From the NCBI GenBank assembly GCA_965195225.1, contig CBDAFL010000171.1, positions 1 through 64,000 of the forward strand: a stretch of 64,000 nt of DNA, read 5' to 3'. Both the position numbers and the translations under genes were made by a program. This DNA is from JAHIKV01 sp965195225 (GTDB lineage: Bacteria > Planctomycetota > Planctomycetia > Pirellulales > Thermoguttaceae). Below are positions 15,875-25,570 of this stretch, in pieces. Position 1 is the stretch's first letter, and each line of letters begins with the position of its first letter. The notes below the pieces were generated by a model. The model made no database searches and had not been told where the DNA came from. It saw nothing but the letters and a program-made list of their open reading frames with translations.

Positions 15875-18502
15875 ATGGCATGGGACAAGTTGATTTTTCC
15901 AGGAACTAAAACTCGCGTCCGTCTCGGCCGTTTGGCCTGCGCGCTGGCAGCGGCGTGGTTTCTGTTTTGCATTGCGTTCTACGTCGGTCGGACATACTGC
16001 CTCGATCTTGAGTTGTTTGGCCAGATTAACCTCTGCGCGGGGCGTTTTTTCGCTTGGCAAGCGGGCGGTTTCTTCGGTCTGGCGATTCTGGCGGGGATTT
16101 TTCGGCCGACAGCCGTCGCCGGCGCGCTTGGCGTTTGTCTGATTCTGTCCACGGCGTGGCTGTTGGCGATGCCGTGCGACGCCGTTTTTCTTGTCAAGTT
16201 TGCGCTGGTCCTGATTTGGATGATTTGCGCGGTCAACGGCGTGCGACGATTGATTGCGCGAGCCGCTGGACCGCGCTACGCCACTTGGGGCGTAGCCGCC
16301 GCCGCCACCTATGCCGCTCTGGTTCCAATCTGTTTCTTCTTGGGATTATTCCGGGTAATCACGCCCGGGATCGTAGGGCCATTGGCGCTCGCCACGGCGC
16401 TGCCCGGAGCGCTGATGGATTGGCGCCGGCTGCCGGTGCTTTCCCGCGATTTCGCGCGGCGATTCAGCCGATTGCAGTTCTTCGATCTGTGCCTGCTGGA
16501 AGTGATTTGGGTAATCTTGGCGCTGACCTTCGTCGGTGCCAGCACGAGCGAACTCCGCTCTGACGCCGTGCGGGTGCATCTGCCGTATATCCATCAGGTC
16601 GTGCAAGATCAGGGCATCTCACACCAGTACGCCTGTTGGCATCGGCTCCAACCGATGGGGATGCAGACCTGTTGCGCCGCGGTGGCCGCCTTGGGGGCCG
16701 ACGCGGCGGCAAAATGGTTTTCCTGGCTCGTGCTGCCGGCGTTGACATTGTTGGTGGGGGAGGAAGTTCGCCGTCGTTCCGGTTCCGGGCGGCTGGGCCT
16801 CTTCGCTGCTGCCGCGGTCCTTGGTTGTCCGATACTGGTGGAACTTGCCACATCGATCTACGTGGTCCACTTGATGACATTGCTCTGCACAGCCGGATTT
16901 GTGGTGTTGTTTCGCGCATTGCGTCCTCCCTGCCCGCGTGGAATTCTACTCTCCGCGATAATCATGGCCTCGATGGCACAGGTCAAGTACACGGGGTTGG
17001 TGTTTTGCGTCGTGTGGGGACTTGTTCTGTGTATCGGTCTACTGTGGCAATGCCGTTGGCGCGTCGCGGTGTTATGGTCGATCGCCGGAGGGGCATTTCT
17101 GGCGGCGGTCGCTTCGCCCTGGTACGTTCACGTGTACGCTGGCACAGGCAATCCTTTCTATCCTTATCTGCACAATTGGTTTCCTTCGCCATATTGGGTA
17201 GATGGATTCACGCTCCAGCAGGTGTTTGAGAAGTCCTTCAAGCTGGACCCGGGGATCGGCGGTGTGTTCCGGTTTCCCTGGAATGCCACCTTCGATACCC
17301 ATCGTTTCGCGGAAAGAAGCGACGGGTATCTAGGCTTTTGGGTTCTCGCACTGGCGCCTTGCCTGTTGCTTGCGCGGCCGCGCAAGGCCGGATTATATTG
17401 GGGAATGGCGCTGGCCGGCGTCGCCATGATCGCGGGCATCGTCAGCTACACGCCATATATCCGCTATTGGCTGCCGGCCTATTCCTTGCTGCTGACCGCG
17501 TGCGTCTTGGCGGCGGGGGCGCTGATCCGCTCGATCCCTTGGCGGCCGCAAAAAGCCTTCTGGCCGCCGCTGACGGGAATCGCCTTGGCCGGGCTATTGC
17601 TCCTGCCCTCGCCGCTCTTGTTCGTAAGTCTGCCTTGGGAAGAGTATGCCGGGCACATTAGCACGGAAGAGCGGCTAACGCGGCGTTTTTATGGATATCC
17701 GGCGGTAAAACAACTTAACCGGATTCTCTCGCCGGACGAGGGTGTGATAAGCACTTTGTTCGACGGCGTCCATTTGATCGGCGGGCGGTCCTTCGAGTTC
17801 AGGTTCTGGTGGAACAAGCTGCACGGCATCCACAGCGTCGAATTGTTCACCGACTTCTGTCAGCGCCACGGCATCCGCTACTGGATCGTCAATCGATTTG
17901 CGCTACCCAAACTTCACGATTACATTGCGGCGGACGCCATAGCTGCGGAGTATTGGATCGATGAGAGGCTGGTGACGGCATGGGGAACGGTGGCGATCTA
18001 TGACGTGTCCGAGAAGCCTACTCATCTCTGGAAAAAAACTCGGCGATACGATTGGCCGGCCGTGCTCGAAAAATCGGAGAAGAGGTGGGCGGTTTCCAAC
18101 GCATCCATCAATTGGATCAATCTAAAAAGAGATTCGGCGGTGAGACAGACCGACGGGGGTATATTACTAACAGGCCGGGGGCGGGTCATTCATCGCCTCC
18201 AGCCCGAGTTCGAGAACGGCCTGTGCAAGGTGGAACTCGACGTCCGGTCGGACGAGTTCACGTATCCCTTGCTGGAGATCGTCTGGTACGACGCCAATGG
18301 CGAGATCCTGAGCCGCACGTTGGGCGACGCCCACAAAGAGTCGGACCACGTGGTGTGGTTGTATTCGTCGGTCCCGCCGGGCGCCGAAGTCGGGTGGGTC
18401 TCATTCTGGGAGTGGAAGGGCGCGCCCATCCAACTCAAACGGGGAACGGTGATTTTCTGGCCCCCGCTTATTCCGCCGGGTCGCGATTGTAAAACGCATT
18501 AG
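15875..18502 (+). CDS. Polytopic membrane protein, ArnT/GT39-like
   Basis: This 875-aa protein has about 12 hydrophobic helices in residues 10-600, then a soluble C-terminal region (about 600-875) of probable beta structure. Membrane segments alternate with loops carrying an early acidic-aromatic stretch (ASTSELRSDAVRVHLPYIHQ), resembling the first periplasmic loop of polyprenyl-phosphate-dependent GT-C glycosyltransferases, although the canonical DE motif is not evident. Placed between glycosyltransferase genes and immediately before a dolichyl-phosphate-sugar-synthase-like GT2, it probably transfers a lipid-linked sugar on the outer face of the membrane. The C-terminal domain might bind carbohydrate. 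Confidence 0.7.
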   Translation: MAWDKLIFPGTKTRVRLGRLACALAAAWFLFCIAFYVGRTYCLDLELFGQINLCAGRFFAWQAGGFFGLAILAGIFRPTAVAGALGVCLILSTAWLLAMPCDAVFLVKFALVLIWMICAVNGVRRLIARAAGPRYATWGVAAAATYAALVPICFFLGLFRVITPGIVGPLALATALPGALMDWRRLPVLSRDFARRFSRLQFFDLCLLEVIWVILALTFVGASTSELRSDAVRVHLPYIHQVVQDQGISHQYACWHRLQPMGMQTCCAAVAALGADAAAKWFSWLVLPALTLLVGEEVRRRSGSGRLGLFAAAAVLGCPILVELATSIYVVHLMTLLCTAGFVVLFRALRPPCPRGILLSAIIMASMAQVKYTGLVFCVVWGLVLCIGLLWQCRWRVAVLWSIAGGAFLAAVASPWYVHVYAGTGNPFYPYLHNWFPSPYWVDGFTLQQVFEKSFKLDPGIGGVFRFPWNATFDTHRFAERSDGYLGFWVLALAPCLLLARPRKAGLYWGMALAGVAMIAGIVSYTPYIRYWLPAYSLLLTACVLAAGALIRSIPWRPQKAFWPPLTGIALAGLLLLPSPLLFVSLPWEEYAGHISTEERLTRRFYGYPAVKQLNRILSPDEGVISTLFDGVHLIGGRSFEFRFWWNKLHGIHSVELFTDFCQRHGIRYWIVNRFALPKLHDYIAADAIAAEYWIDERLVTAWGTVAIYDVSEKPTHLWKKTRRYDWPAVLEKSEKRWAVSNASINWINLKRDSAVRQTDGGILLTGRGRVIHRLQPEFENGLCKVELDVRSDEFTYPLLEIVWYDANGEILSRTLGDAHKESDHVVWLYSSVPPGAEVGWVSFWEWKGAPIQLKRGTVIFWPPLIPPGRDCKTH

Positions 18503-18514
18503 GAGGTGTGTTCA

Positions 18515-19588
18515 GTGAAATCCGTTATCGCCATCCCTGAAGCACGAATCGCCGTGGTGATCCCGGCATACCGCGTCGAGGCGCAGATCGCCGAAGTGCT
18601 CCGCGGCATGCCGGAGTTTGTTTCCTGGATCGTGGTGGTAGATGATTGCAGTCCGGACGACACCGGTGCGATCGTGGAAGCGGAGGCCCAGCGAGATCCG
18701 CGCATTCGTCTGTTGCGGCACGAGGTGAATCGAGGGGTCGGCGACGCGACATTGACCGGCTATGAGGAAGCCCGCCGTCTGGGCGCCGACGTCGTGGTGA
18801 AAATGGACGGCGACGGGCAAATGGACCCCCGCCATTTGCCAGCGCTGGTCAATCCCATTGCCCGCGGCCAAGCCGATTACACCAAGGGAAACCGTTTCCT
18901 CCACGCCCGAGAACTTTATTCCATGCCTCTGGCGCGGCGGGTGGGAAACCTCGGCCTGTCATTCCTGACCAAGCTGGCCTCGGGATATTGGAGTCTCTTC
19001 GACCCAACCAATGGCTACACGGCGATTCATGCCGCGCTGATCCCGTTGTTGAGTGCGAAAGGAATTGCCCGGCGATACTTTTTCGAAAGCAGCATGTTGT
19101 TGGAGTTGAGCCTGTTGCGGGCGGTGGTCCGCGACGTTTACATCCCGGCTAGGTATGGCGATGAAACCAGCCATCTTTCGCCGCTCAAGACACTTTGCCG
19201 GTTTCCGACGGCCTTGTTGAAGGGTTTTCTGCGCCGATTGTGGATACAACATTTCGTGCGCGACTTCAGCATCGCCTCGTTGTACCTGATTGCGGGACTG
19301 GTCCTTCTCTTTTCGGGTACGACCTTCGGCGCGGTCCATTGGTACATTTCGGCATGGTTCCATACGGCCACTCCCACGGGTACCGTCATGTTGGCCACCC
19401 TGGCAGTGATGCTGGGGGTCCAATTCCTGCTCCACGCGATTGGCCTGGACATTCAAGCTCAGCCCACGCGATGCTTGCACTGCGATCTAGATTTGGATCA
19501 ATGCAATCGGGAGACGGCTTTTTCGTCGCATAGCTCTGTGGTCGCCGAAATTCCGGAGAGGCCGCTTTCACGGCACCGGGCAGCGTAA
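18515..19588 (+). CDS. GT2 glycosyltransferase (polyprenyl-phosphate sugar synthase type)
   Basis: This 357-aa protein starts at the GTG at 18515, chosen because a perfect aggaggt lies 7 nt upstream; that site overlaps the stop codon of the preceding gene. The GT-A domain shows IAVVIPAYRVEAQIAEVL, VVVDDCSPDDT and the metal-binding VVKMDGDGQMDP, as in DPM1-type enzymes. The C-terminus has two hydrophobic helices (about 240-320). It likely loads a sugar onto undecaprenyl phosphate for the adjacent membrane transferase. The last about 35 residues are variable. Confidence 0.88.
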   Translation: MKSVIAIPEARIAVVIPAYRVEAQIAEVLRGMPEFVSWIVVVDDCSPDDTGAIVEAEAQRDPRIRLLRHEVNRGVGDATLTGYEEARRLGADVVVKMDGDGQMDPRHLPALVNPIARGQADYTKGNRFLHARELYSMPLARRVGNLGLSFLTKLASGYWSLFDPTNGYTAIHAALIPLLSAKGIARRYFFESSMLLELSLLRAVVRDVYIPARYGDETSHLSPLKTLCRFPTALLKGFLRRLWIQHFVRDFSIASLYLIAGLVLLFSGTTFGAVHWYISAWFHTATPTGTVMLATLAVMLGVQFLLHAIGLDIQAQPTRCLHCDLDLDQCNRETAFSSHSSVVAEIPERPLSRHRAA

Positions 19589-19618
19589 CAATCCGAGAAA
19601 AAATCGAGAGAAACGTTC

Positions 19619-21163
19619 ATGCGAGTCCTACTGATTTATCCGCCGATTTCCAAGGAGGAACGTTATTCCTCCGCCATCGGCAACGCAGGCGGCCGGCAAA
19701 TGCCCCTGGGAGTGTTCTACCTGGCGTCCTACCTGCGAAGACGAGGGCACCGGATCGAGGTGATCGACGGGGAAGCGGAGAACCTTTCGACCGATGATAT
19801 TCTGGAGCGCGCCGAGCGTTTCCAGCCGGAATTGGTGGGCATTAGCTCCACAACTGTGGCTTTTCATAGAGCGGTGGAGGTAGGAAGAGAGATCAAATCT
19901 CGCCGACCCGAATGGCCGATCGTGCTGGGCGGACCTCACGTCTCTTCAAATCCGACACACGCCATGTCATTTTCGACGTTCGACTATGCCATTGTCGGCG
20001 AGGGCGAGAGACCGCTGTCCCGGCTGGTCGAAGCACTGGAACGGGACGAGGATTTGGCGTCGGTCGACGGCCTGATTTGGCGTCGGGGGGAAAAATCGTT
20101 CGTCAACCCGCCCGCGCCGCAAATTGAAGACCTGGACTCCATCCCCTTTCCCGCCTACGACCTGTCCGCCGGTCTATCGCTGTACGCTCCGCCGCCGTGC
20201 AACTACAAGAAACTTCCTGTGGCCAATGTCATCACCAGCCGGGGATGCCCTAACCAATGCACCTTCTGCGACCGTTCCGTGTTCGGCCGGACGTTGCGGC
20301 AGCGAAGCGCCGAAAACGTGGCCGCGGAAATCGAATATCTCTGGCACAAGCATAACGTCCGGGAAATTGCCTTCGTCGACGACACGTTCACGCTCCGACC
20401 GCAAAGAATAAGGGAATTGTTTCAAATCCTTGACCGCAAGGGTATATCTTTCCCCTGGACTTGCATGAGCCGGATCAACACGGTTGACGAGGAATTGCTG
20501 AGACTGATGCGCGACCGCGGATGTTGGCATATTTCTTTCGGCATCGAGTCGGGAAGTGAAGATATCCTCCGCCGTATCAAAAAAAATATCTCTCTCGAAC
20601 GCGCGCGGCAAGTCGTCCAATGTTGCGCGAAACTAGGCATTCGCACAAAGGGGTTCTTTATCGTGGGCCATCCGGGAGAAACGCTGGAAACCATCGAGCA
20701 AACGATCGACTTGGCGCTCGAGATGAAGCTGGACGACATGGTGGCCACGATAAACACCCCCATTCCAGGCTCTCAACAATTTCGAGAGGCGGCTCAATAC
20801 GGCTCGCTGGACGAAAGCGATTGGAGCAAATTTAATTATTGGCGTCCCGTCTTCGTACCCCACGGGCTGACGCGGGACCAACTGCTGGCCAAGCACCGGA
20901 AATTTTATCGTCGCTTCTACTTCCGCCCACGAATACTGTGGCGGTATATGCTAAGTTTCATTTCACCCAGCGGTCCGCGGCGGTTGTGGGCGTTGTTGCG
21001 CAGTCTTCCTTATGTTCTCTTTTGTGAGAAATCGATGCCCACGGACGGCAGCGACGCACAAAAAGCCAATCATCACCCACCGATCGGAAAACCGCATTTC
21101 CAGACGGTCGTTACCTCAAAAAAAGATGACGTTGCCGTCGGTGGGACAAGTACGCTATTATAA
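19619..21163 (+). CDS. B12-binding radical SAM enzyme
   Basis: This 514-aa protein has an N-terminal cobalamin-binding domain (residues about 1-145; MRVLLIYPPISKEE opening, PELVGISSTTVAFHRAVE, VLGGPHVSSNP) and a radical SAM domain (about 190-400). The cluster motif is SRGCPNQCTFCDRS (CxxxCxxC), followed by FVDDTF and GIESGSEDILRRIKK. The C-terminal about 90 residues are basic. BchE/HpnP-like families of this architecture methylate or rearrange unactivated carbons. Here it sits within the glycan cluster, so modification of a sugar, lipid carrier or peptide is plausible but unproven. Confidence 0.88.
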   Translation: MRVLLIYPPISKEERYSSAIGNAGGRQMPLGVFYLASYLRRRGHRIEVIDGEAENLSTDDILERAERFQPELVGISSTTVAFHRAVEVGREIKSRRPEWPIVLGGPHVSSNPTHAMSFSTFDYAIVGEGERPLSRLVEALERDEDLASVDGLIWRRGEKSFVNPPAPQIEDLDSIPFPAYDLSAGLSLYAPPPCNYKKLPVANVITSRGCPNQCTFCDRSVFGRTLRQRSAENVAAEIEYLWHKHNVREIAFVDDTFTLRPQRIRELFQILDRKGISFPWTCMSRINTVDEELLRLMRDRGCWHISFGIESGSEDILRRIKKNISLERARQVVQCCAKLGIRTKGFFIVGHPGETLETIEQTIDLALEMKLDDMVATINTPIPGSQQFREAAQYGSLDESDWSKFNYWRPVFVPHGLTRDQLLAKHRKFYRRFYFRPRILWRYMLSFISPSGPRRLWALLRSLPYVLFCEKSMPTDGSDAQKANHHPPIGKPHFQTVVTSKKDDVAVGGTSTLL

Positions 21164-21220
21164 TGCCTCCCAATAAATCGATTCACTGCAATATGTTTTC
21201 CAAAATAGGAAACCGGAAAT

Positions 21221-22072
21221 ATGGTTAGCGTTAGCGGTTTCGTGAAGCGGGCCAAGACTTGCTTTGGAATTAAGCGGAGCACCGTCCCATCACCTGCGCC
21301 CGCCGAGCCGCAGCAATTGACGTCGTTCCTGTGCAATGTTTGCGGAACGCCGAACTGTCTGCCGCAACAGCGGTTGACTCGCGAGGACGGGCGTTGCATG
21401 AACTGCGAATGCTACGGCCGCCTGCGTTCGATGATGTACGCCGTGACCGCCCGCTTCTCACCCGACGAGATCATCCTGACGCGGATGGCGCCGCGGAAGG
21501 AGATACGCGGATTGGGTTGCTCCGACTGGGGCTACGCCGACCTGTTGACCGAGAAGTTCGATTACGTCAATACTTTCTGCGACCACGATCCGCAGCTTGA
21601 CTTGCGCGACGTGGATTGGTCGCGTTGGCAGCCGGAGAGCTTCGACTTCATCACTTGCACGGACGTGCTGGAACACATCGAGCCGCCGATCGACAAGACC
21701 TTCGAGAACATGTATCGGTTGCTGAAGCCGGGCGGCGCGGCCATTATCACCGTACCCGCCACCCTGAATACTGTCACCCGTGAGCATTTTCCAAATCTGA
21801 ACGACTGGGAAATCACGACTGAGGACGAGAATCGGGTACTGGTGAACCGCCGATCCGATGGCACGGTCGAGCGGTTCGACGATCTCTGTTTCCACGGCGG
21901 CGAGGGAATGACCCTCGAATTCCGCTACTTTACCCGACAAGGTCTGATCGACTGCGTCCAGCGGGCTGGGCTGCGCGTGGCGGAGATCTACGAAAAGTCG
22001 CTCGACGCCTACGCGATCCCGCTCGGAAGCGATAACTTCGTGCTGGTAGCCCATAAGGAGATTGATCCATGA
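21221..22072 (+). CDS. SAM methyltransferase with N-terminal zinc finger
   Basis: This 283-aa protein opens with a Cys4-type motif (LCNVCGTPNCLP, then GRCMNCECYGRLRS) before a class I methyltransferase core. The usual glycine-rich motif I is replaced by IRGLGCSDWGYADLL. The acidic motif II is VNTFCDHDPQLDL, and DFITCTDVLEHIEPP with YRLLKPGGAAIITVP marks the Methyltransf_11-like half. Its stop overlaps the start of the next gene (ATGA), so the two are translationally coupled. The substrate is unknown but is probably a glycan or aglycone made by the cluster. Confidence 0.82.
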   Translation: MVSVSGFVKRAKTCFGIKRSTVPSPAPAEPQQLTSFLCNVCGTPNCLPQQRLTREDGRCMNCECYGRLRSMMYAVTARFSPDEIILTRMAPRKEIRGLGCSDWGYADLLTEKFDYVNTFCDHDPQLDLRDVDWSRWQPESFDFITCTDVLEHIEPPIDKTFENMYRLLKPGGAAIITVPATLNTVTREHFPNLNDWEITTEDENRVLVNRRSDGTVERFDDLCFHGGEGMTLEFRYFTRQGLIDCVQRAGLRVAEIYEKSLDAYAIPLGSDNFVLVAHKEIDP

Positions 22073-22962
22073 GCAAGCTGCTTGCACGTTTGCCGTTCTT
22101 CGCGTCAAGGATAAAGCAACCCTCAATCACGACTCCCTCAATCACGGTTCCGTTGTTTTACGACGATGTGGTCCGCCGCATCAAGGTTCCGCGGGTCTAT
22201 CGCGCCATCGAGGCAATGTTGTCGGCCGACGACGAAAAATACGCCAGACTCTTGCGCGGCTTGTCGCGCTACACCGAAATGCTGTTTCGCATATCGCTCG
22301 CGCCGCCAGAAGACGCCCGCGAGCCTCACTTCGAGGACTGCGCCTTCTTCAGCGACATGGATGCCGTGATCCTCTATCTGCTGGTGGCCGACTGCCGGCC
22401 GCTACGGATCATCGAAATCGGCAGCGGCAGCTCGACAAAGTACATGCGGCGGGCGGTCCGGGATTGGGGGCTGCCCACGCGGATCACCTCCATTGATCCC
22501 GCCCCTCGCAAAGAGATTGACACAATCTGCGACCAAGTGGTGCGAAAAAATGTCTTGGACGTTCCCGCGGATTTCTTCCGCTCGCTGGAAAACAACGACA
22601 TCCTCTTTATTGATGGAAGCCACCTGGTCTTCTCGGGCACGGACGTCCCCTACGTTTTCTTCGAGATTCTGCCCCTGCTTGCGCCGGGCGTACTGGTTCA
22701 CTTCCATGACATCTTCCTGCCGCAGGACTATCCGGCGGAGCCGCGCTGGCAAAATCTGTATTGGAACGAGCAATACTGCCTGGCCGCTTTCTTGAGCCAC
22801 AACAACGATTATTCAATCGTGCTTCCGAACTACTACCTGGCGATGTTCCGGCCGGAATTGATTGCGGAAAACCTCGATCTGTCGAAAGCGCCGCCAACCG
22901 ACAAGGTGAACTTCCGATACGGAGGCAGCTTCTGGATACAAAAACTTCCGAGGGCCGCGTGA
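22069..22962 (+). CDS. Class I methyltransferase (Methyltransf_24-like)
   Basis: This 297-aa protein has the SAM site RIIEIGSGSSTKYMRRAV, then TSIDPAPRKEIDTI, and NDILFIDGSHLVFSGTDVPY with LLAPGVLVHFHDIFLP, the pattern of O-methyltransferase-type Methyltransf_24 proteins often found in polysaccharide loci. The first 30 residues are variable and contain the short repeat PSITTPSIT. Its 5' end overlaps the previous gene and its stop overlaps the ATG of the truncated sulfotransferase, so all are in one transcript. Confidence 0.85.
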   Translation: MSKLLARLPFFASRIKQPSITTPSITVPLFYDDVVRRIKVPRVYRAIEAMLSADDEKYARLLRGLSRYTEMLFRISLAPPEDAREPHFEDCAFFSDMDAVILYLLVADCRPLRIIEIGSGSSTKYMRRAVRDWGLPTRITSIDPAPRKEIDTICDQVVRKNVLDVPADFFRSLENNDILFIDGSHLVFSGTDVPYVFFEILPLLAPGVLVHFHDIFLPQDYPAEPRWQNLYWNEQYCLAAFLSHNNDYSIVLPNYYLAMFRPELIAENLDLSKAPPTDKVNFRYGGSFWIQKLPRAA

Positions 22963-23159
22963 TGACAAGGCAGCCTGATTTCTTTCTGGTCGGAGCGCCC
23001 AAGTGCGGGACCACGGCGATGCACGCCTACCTGCGGATGCATCCCGAGATATTCATGCCCCACGACCTGATGCACCGGGTGGGGCAAGGTGTTGACCAAA
23101 CCACGGGCAAAATGCCCGTGCCACATAATCCATCAAACGTGGAGCGACGAGCGGCATGA
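22962..23159 (+). pseudogene. Truncated sulfotransferase (5' remnant)
   Basis: Only 65 codons remain. The first about 35 residues (TRQPDFFLVGAPKCGTTAMH and onward) are the 5'-phosphosulfate-binding loop of PAPS-dependent sulfotransferases, which are normally 250-300 aa. The reading frame then runs into a palindromic repeat (23080-23124, core cacgggcaaaatgcccgtg) translated as QTTGKMPVPH, and stops, overlapping the start of wecB. The rest of the enzyme, including the 3'-phosphate-binding region, is absent, so it cannot be active. It suggests the glycan was once sulfated. Confidence 0.8.
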
Positions 23160-24334
23160 ACAAACTTAGAGCGCTGCTGACTTTCGGCACCAGACCCGAG
23201 GCGATAAAGATGGCCCCGGTGGTCCACGAGTGCCGCCGTCAAGACGAAAGTATCGAAACGATTGTCTGCCTGACCGGCCAGCACCGCGAGATGCTCGATC
23301 AGGTGACGGACTATTTCGGTATCGAGGCCGACTGCGATCTGGCGCTGATGACGCCCAATCAGACGTTGGCCGAGGTGACTGCCCGATGCTTGACTGGTTT
23401 GGACGCCGTCTTGGCCGAGTATCGGCCCCATTGCGTGGTTGCCCAGGGCGACACGACCACGGTTATGGCGGCCGCGCTGGCGGCGTTCTACCGCCGATTG
23501 CCCTTCGTCCACGTCGAAGCCGGATTGCGGACCGGAAACCTCCAGGCACCCTGGCCCGAGGAACTGAACCGCCGCATCGCCGGACTGGCCACCTCGCTGC
23601 ACTGCGCGCCGACCGGTCGGGCGGCGGACAACCTGCTGCGGGAAGGCACACCGCCCGAGTCGGTCCACGTGACTGGCAACACGGTGATCGACGCCCTATT
23701 GTGGACCGCCCAGCGGGAACGCGGCCACGACCGTCCCTGGCAGGAAAAATACGCCGCGCTGGAAGAACGTCGGATGGTGCTGGTCACCGGCCACCGACGC
23801 GAGAACTTCGGCGGCGGAATGGAGCAAATCTGCGAGGCGATCGCCCAACTGGCGGAACGTTTTCCGCAAGTCGAGTTTCTCTACCCGGTGCATCTTAATC
23901 CGCAGGTTCGCGAGCCGGTGGGCCGCTTGCTCTCGGGCCGGACCAACGTGCATCTCTGCGAACCGGCGCCCTATCCCGAGTTCGTTTGGCTGATGGACCG
24001 CGCGACCTTGATTTTGACCGACTCCGGCGGGGTTCAAGAGGAGGCCCCCTCGCTGCGCAAGCCCGTGCTGGTGATGCGCGAGACCACCGAGCGGCCCGAG
24101 GCCGTCGAGGCCGGCGCCGTCGAACTGGTCGGGACCGACGTGCGGCGGATCGTCGATCGGGTGAACTTGCTGTTGACCGACCAGGCGGCGTACCGCTCCC
24201 GTCAGATAGACAGCAGTCCCTACGGCGACGGCCGATCCGCCGCGCGGATCGTCGAGCTGATGCTCCGCCAAGGCTGGCAAGCGGAATCGACACCCGAAAG
24301 CGGCGCCGGGGAAAAGCTCCGCGAGGCGGCGTGA
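23156..24334 (+). CDS. wecB: UDP-N-acetylglucosamine 2-epimerase (non-hydrolysing)
   Basis: This enzyme interconverts UDP-GlcNAc and UDP-ManNAc, supplying ManNAc-type sugars for surface polysaccharides. The 392-aa protein has TFGTRPEAIKMAPVV at the N-terminus, CLTGQHREMLDQV, VVAQGDTTTVMAAAL, the signature FVHVEAGLRTGN, and TDSGGVQEEAPSLRKPVLVM in the UDP-binding half. Every hallmark is present. It begins within the stop codon of the truncated sulfotransferase (ATGA overlap) and is the last gene of the co-directional glycan cluster. Confidence 0.95.
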   Translation: MNKLRALLTFGTRPEAIKMAPVVHECRRQDESIETIVCLTGQHREMLDQVTDYFGIEADCDLALMTPNQTLAEVTARCLTGLDAVLAEYRPHCVVAQGDTTTVMAAALAAFYRRLPFVHVEAGLRTGNLQAPWPEELNRRIAGLATSLHCAPTGRAADNLLREGTPPESVHVTGNTVIDALLWTAQRERGHDRPWQEKYAALEERRMVLVTGHRRENFGGGMEQICEAIAQLAERFPQVEFLYPVHLNPQVREPVGRLLSGRTNVHLCEPAPYPEFVWLMDRATLILTDSGGVQEEAPSLRKPVLVMRETTERPEAVEAGAVELVGTDVRRIVDRVNLLLTDQAAYRSRQIDSSPYGDGRSAARIVELMLRQGWQAESTPESGAGEKLREAA

Positions 24335-24341
24335 GGTTTTG

Positions 24342-25370
24342 CTATCGAGCGGGCGATTGTTTCGCCGGCGGCCCGTCGTGGAGATTCTTCCATTCCGCCT
24401 GCTGCTCGGGCGTGAGAAGATCGAGGGCGCGGTGAAAAAAGTCGTCGTGCAGCTTGTCGCGAAGCTGCTTGATCTGCCGTCGCTCGGCCCCACGTAACAG
24501 CGGGTCGAGATCGAGTTTCCGCGTGGCTTCGACCATCGCGTCGATGAGTTGATGGATCAGCTCGTGCTGCTTTTCGGTCAGCCGCAACCGCCGGACGACT
24601 TCCGGCAAGGCCATCGCCGTGGGGCCGGGCAACCGCCGTACCAGATTATGCAAGTCTCCCTCGGACTTAAGCCCGAAGGCGTTCGGTTCACCCGTCTGAT
24701 CGCCGGAAAAATCCAACAGCGAGCGGGCGATGTCACCAAAATCGGAGTCGTTCTTATCGAAGCCGGGCGAGACGGGCTGGAAACCGCCGCCGAAGCCCTC
24801 TGCCGGTGGCCGGCTATCGCTCGACTCCCGCTCCGAAAACGAGGCCCGTGGTTCATTCACCGAGACCGCATCTCCGTCTTCCGAGTGCCGCGCGTTCAAC
24901 AACATACTCGCCAATCCCAGCGGAACGGATATGGCGACTATCGCCAGCAACACGCCGGAGGCCGACATCCATCCATTCGATGGGGACAATTGCCGCAGCC
25001 GAAAACGAAAGTCCTCGGCAAACGGCGAGACCGACGGCTCGTCGAGCGGCACGGCGTCGCCCAGTCGTTGCAGCCCCAGCCGGAACCACTCGGTCGGTTC
25101 CACGACGTCGCAGTCCTCCGGCGGTGGAACCTCCACGGCGGACGTAACTCGGACATTGAACCATCCGCTGTCGGTTTGCAGAAGGACTGTTTGCTCGGTC
25201 TCCAGATTCAGCGGCCGGTCGACCAACACCGAAAATCCGCCGGCCGACTCGTCGATCAACCACGCCGGCAACGTTTCCTCGCCGATCCGCAACGCGCACT
25301 GCCGACGCGATTCCGCCACCAGGCAGCGGAACGAACTCCGTTGATCGCAAAGCAAGTCGGGCGTACTCAT
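24342..25370 (-). CDS. PilZ-like domain protein with central membrane helix
   Basis: This 342-aa protein has an N-terminal domain of about 110 residues resembling PilZ (RSSFRCLVAESRRQCALRIG, then LIDESAGGFSVLV). The c-di-GMP-binding RxxxR is present only in a loose form, so ligand binding is uncertain. A single helix follows (about 135-155, GVLLAIVAISVPLGLASMLL). The distal region is disordered and then helical (LTEKQHELIHQLIDAMVEAT; LTPEQQAEWKNL), similar in style to Spy/CpxP-like 'LTPEQ' proteins. It is convergent with wecB, whose stop lies 7 bp away. The function is not known. Confidence 0.65.
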   Translation of the reverse strand: MSTPDLLCDQRSSFRCLVAESRRQCALRIGEETLPAWLIDESAGGFSVLVDRPLNLETEQTVLLQTDSGWFNVRVTSAVEVPPPEDCDVVEPTEWFRLGLQRLGDAVPLDEPSVSPFAEDFRFRLRQLSPSNGWMSASGVLLAIVAISVPLGLASMLLNARHSEDGDAVSVNEPRASFSERESSDSRPPAEGFGGGFQPVSPGFDKNDSDFGDIARSLLDFSGDQTGEPNAFGLKSEGDLHNLVRRLPGPTAMALPEVVRRLRLTEKQHELIHQLIDAMVEATRKLDLDPLLRGAERRQIKQLRDKLHDDFFHRALDLLTPEQQAEWKNLHDGPPAKQSPAR

Positions 25371-25570
25371 GGAACGTCAACCCAGGTTTCGTGGGAGATG
25401 GATTATCGAAACTCTAGCTTACTACTGTGATATTGCGGGTGGCACCACCAAGAGGGGGCGTTGCATGTTTCCTGGGATTGGGGATATACATGCCTAAGTT
25501 TGATATTGGCATCAATGGGAAATAGCCGGGGGCTATTGGTTCTGAGGAAATCGTACCCGTGACATAGCGC

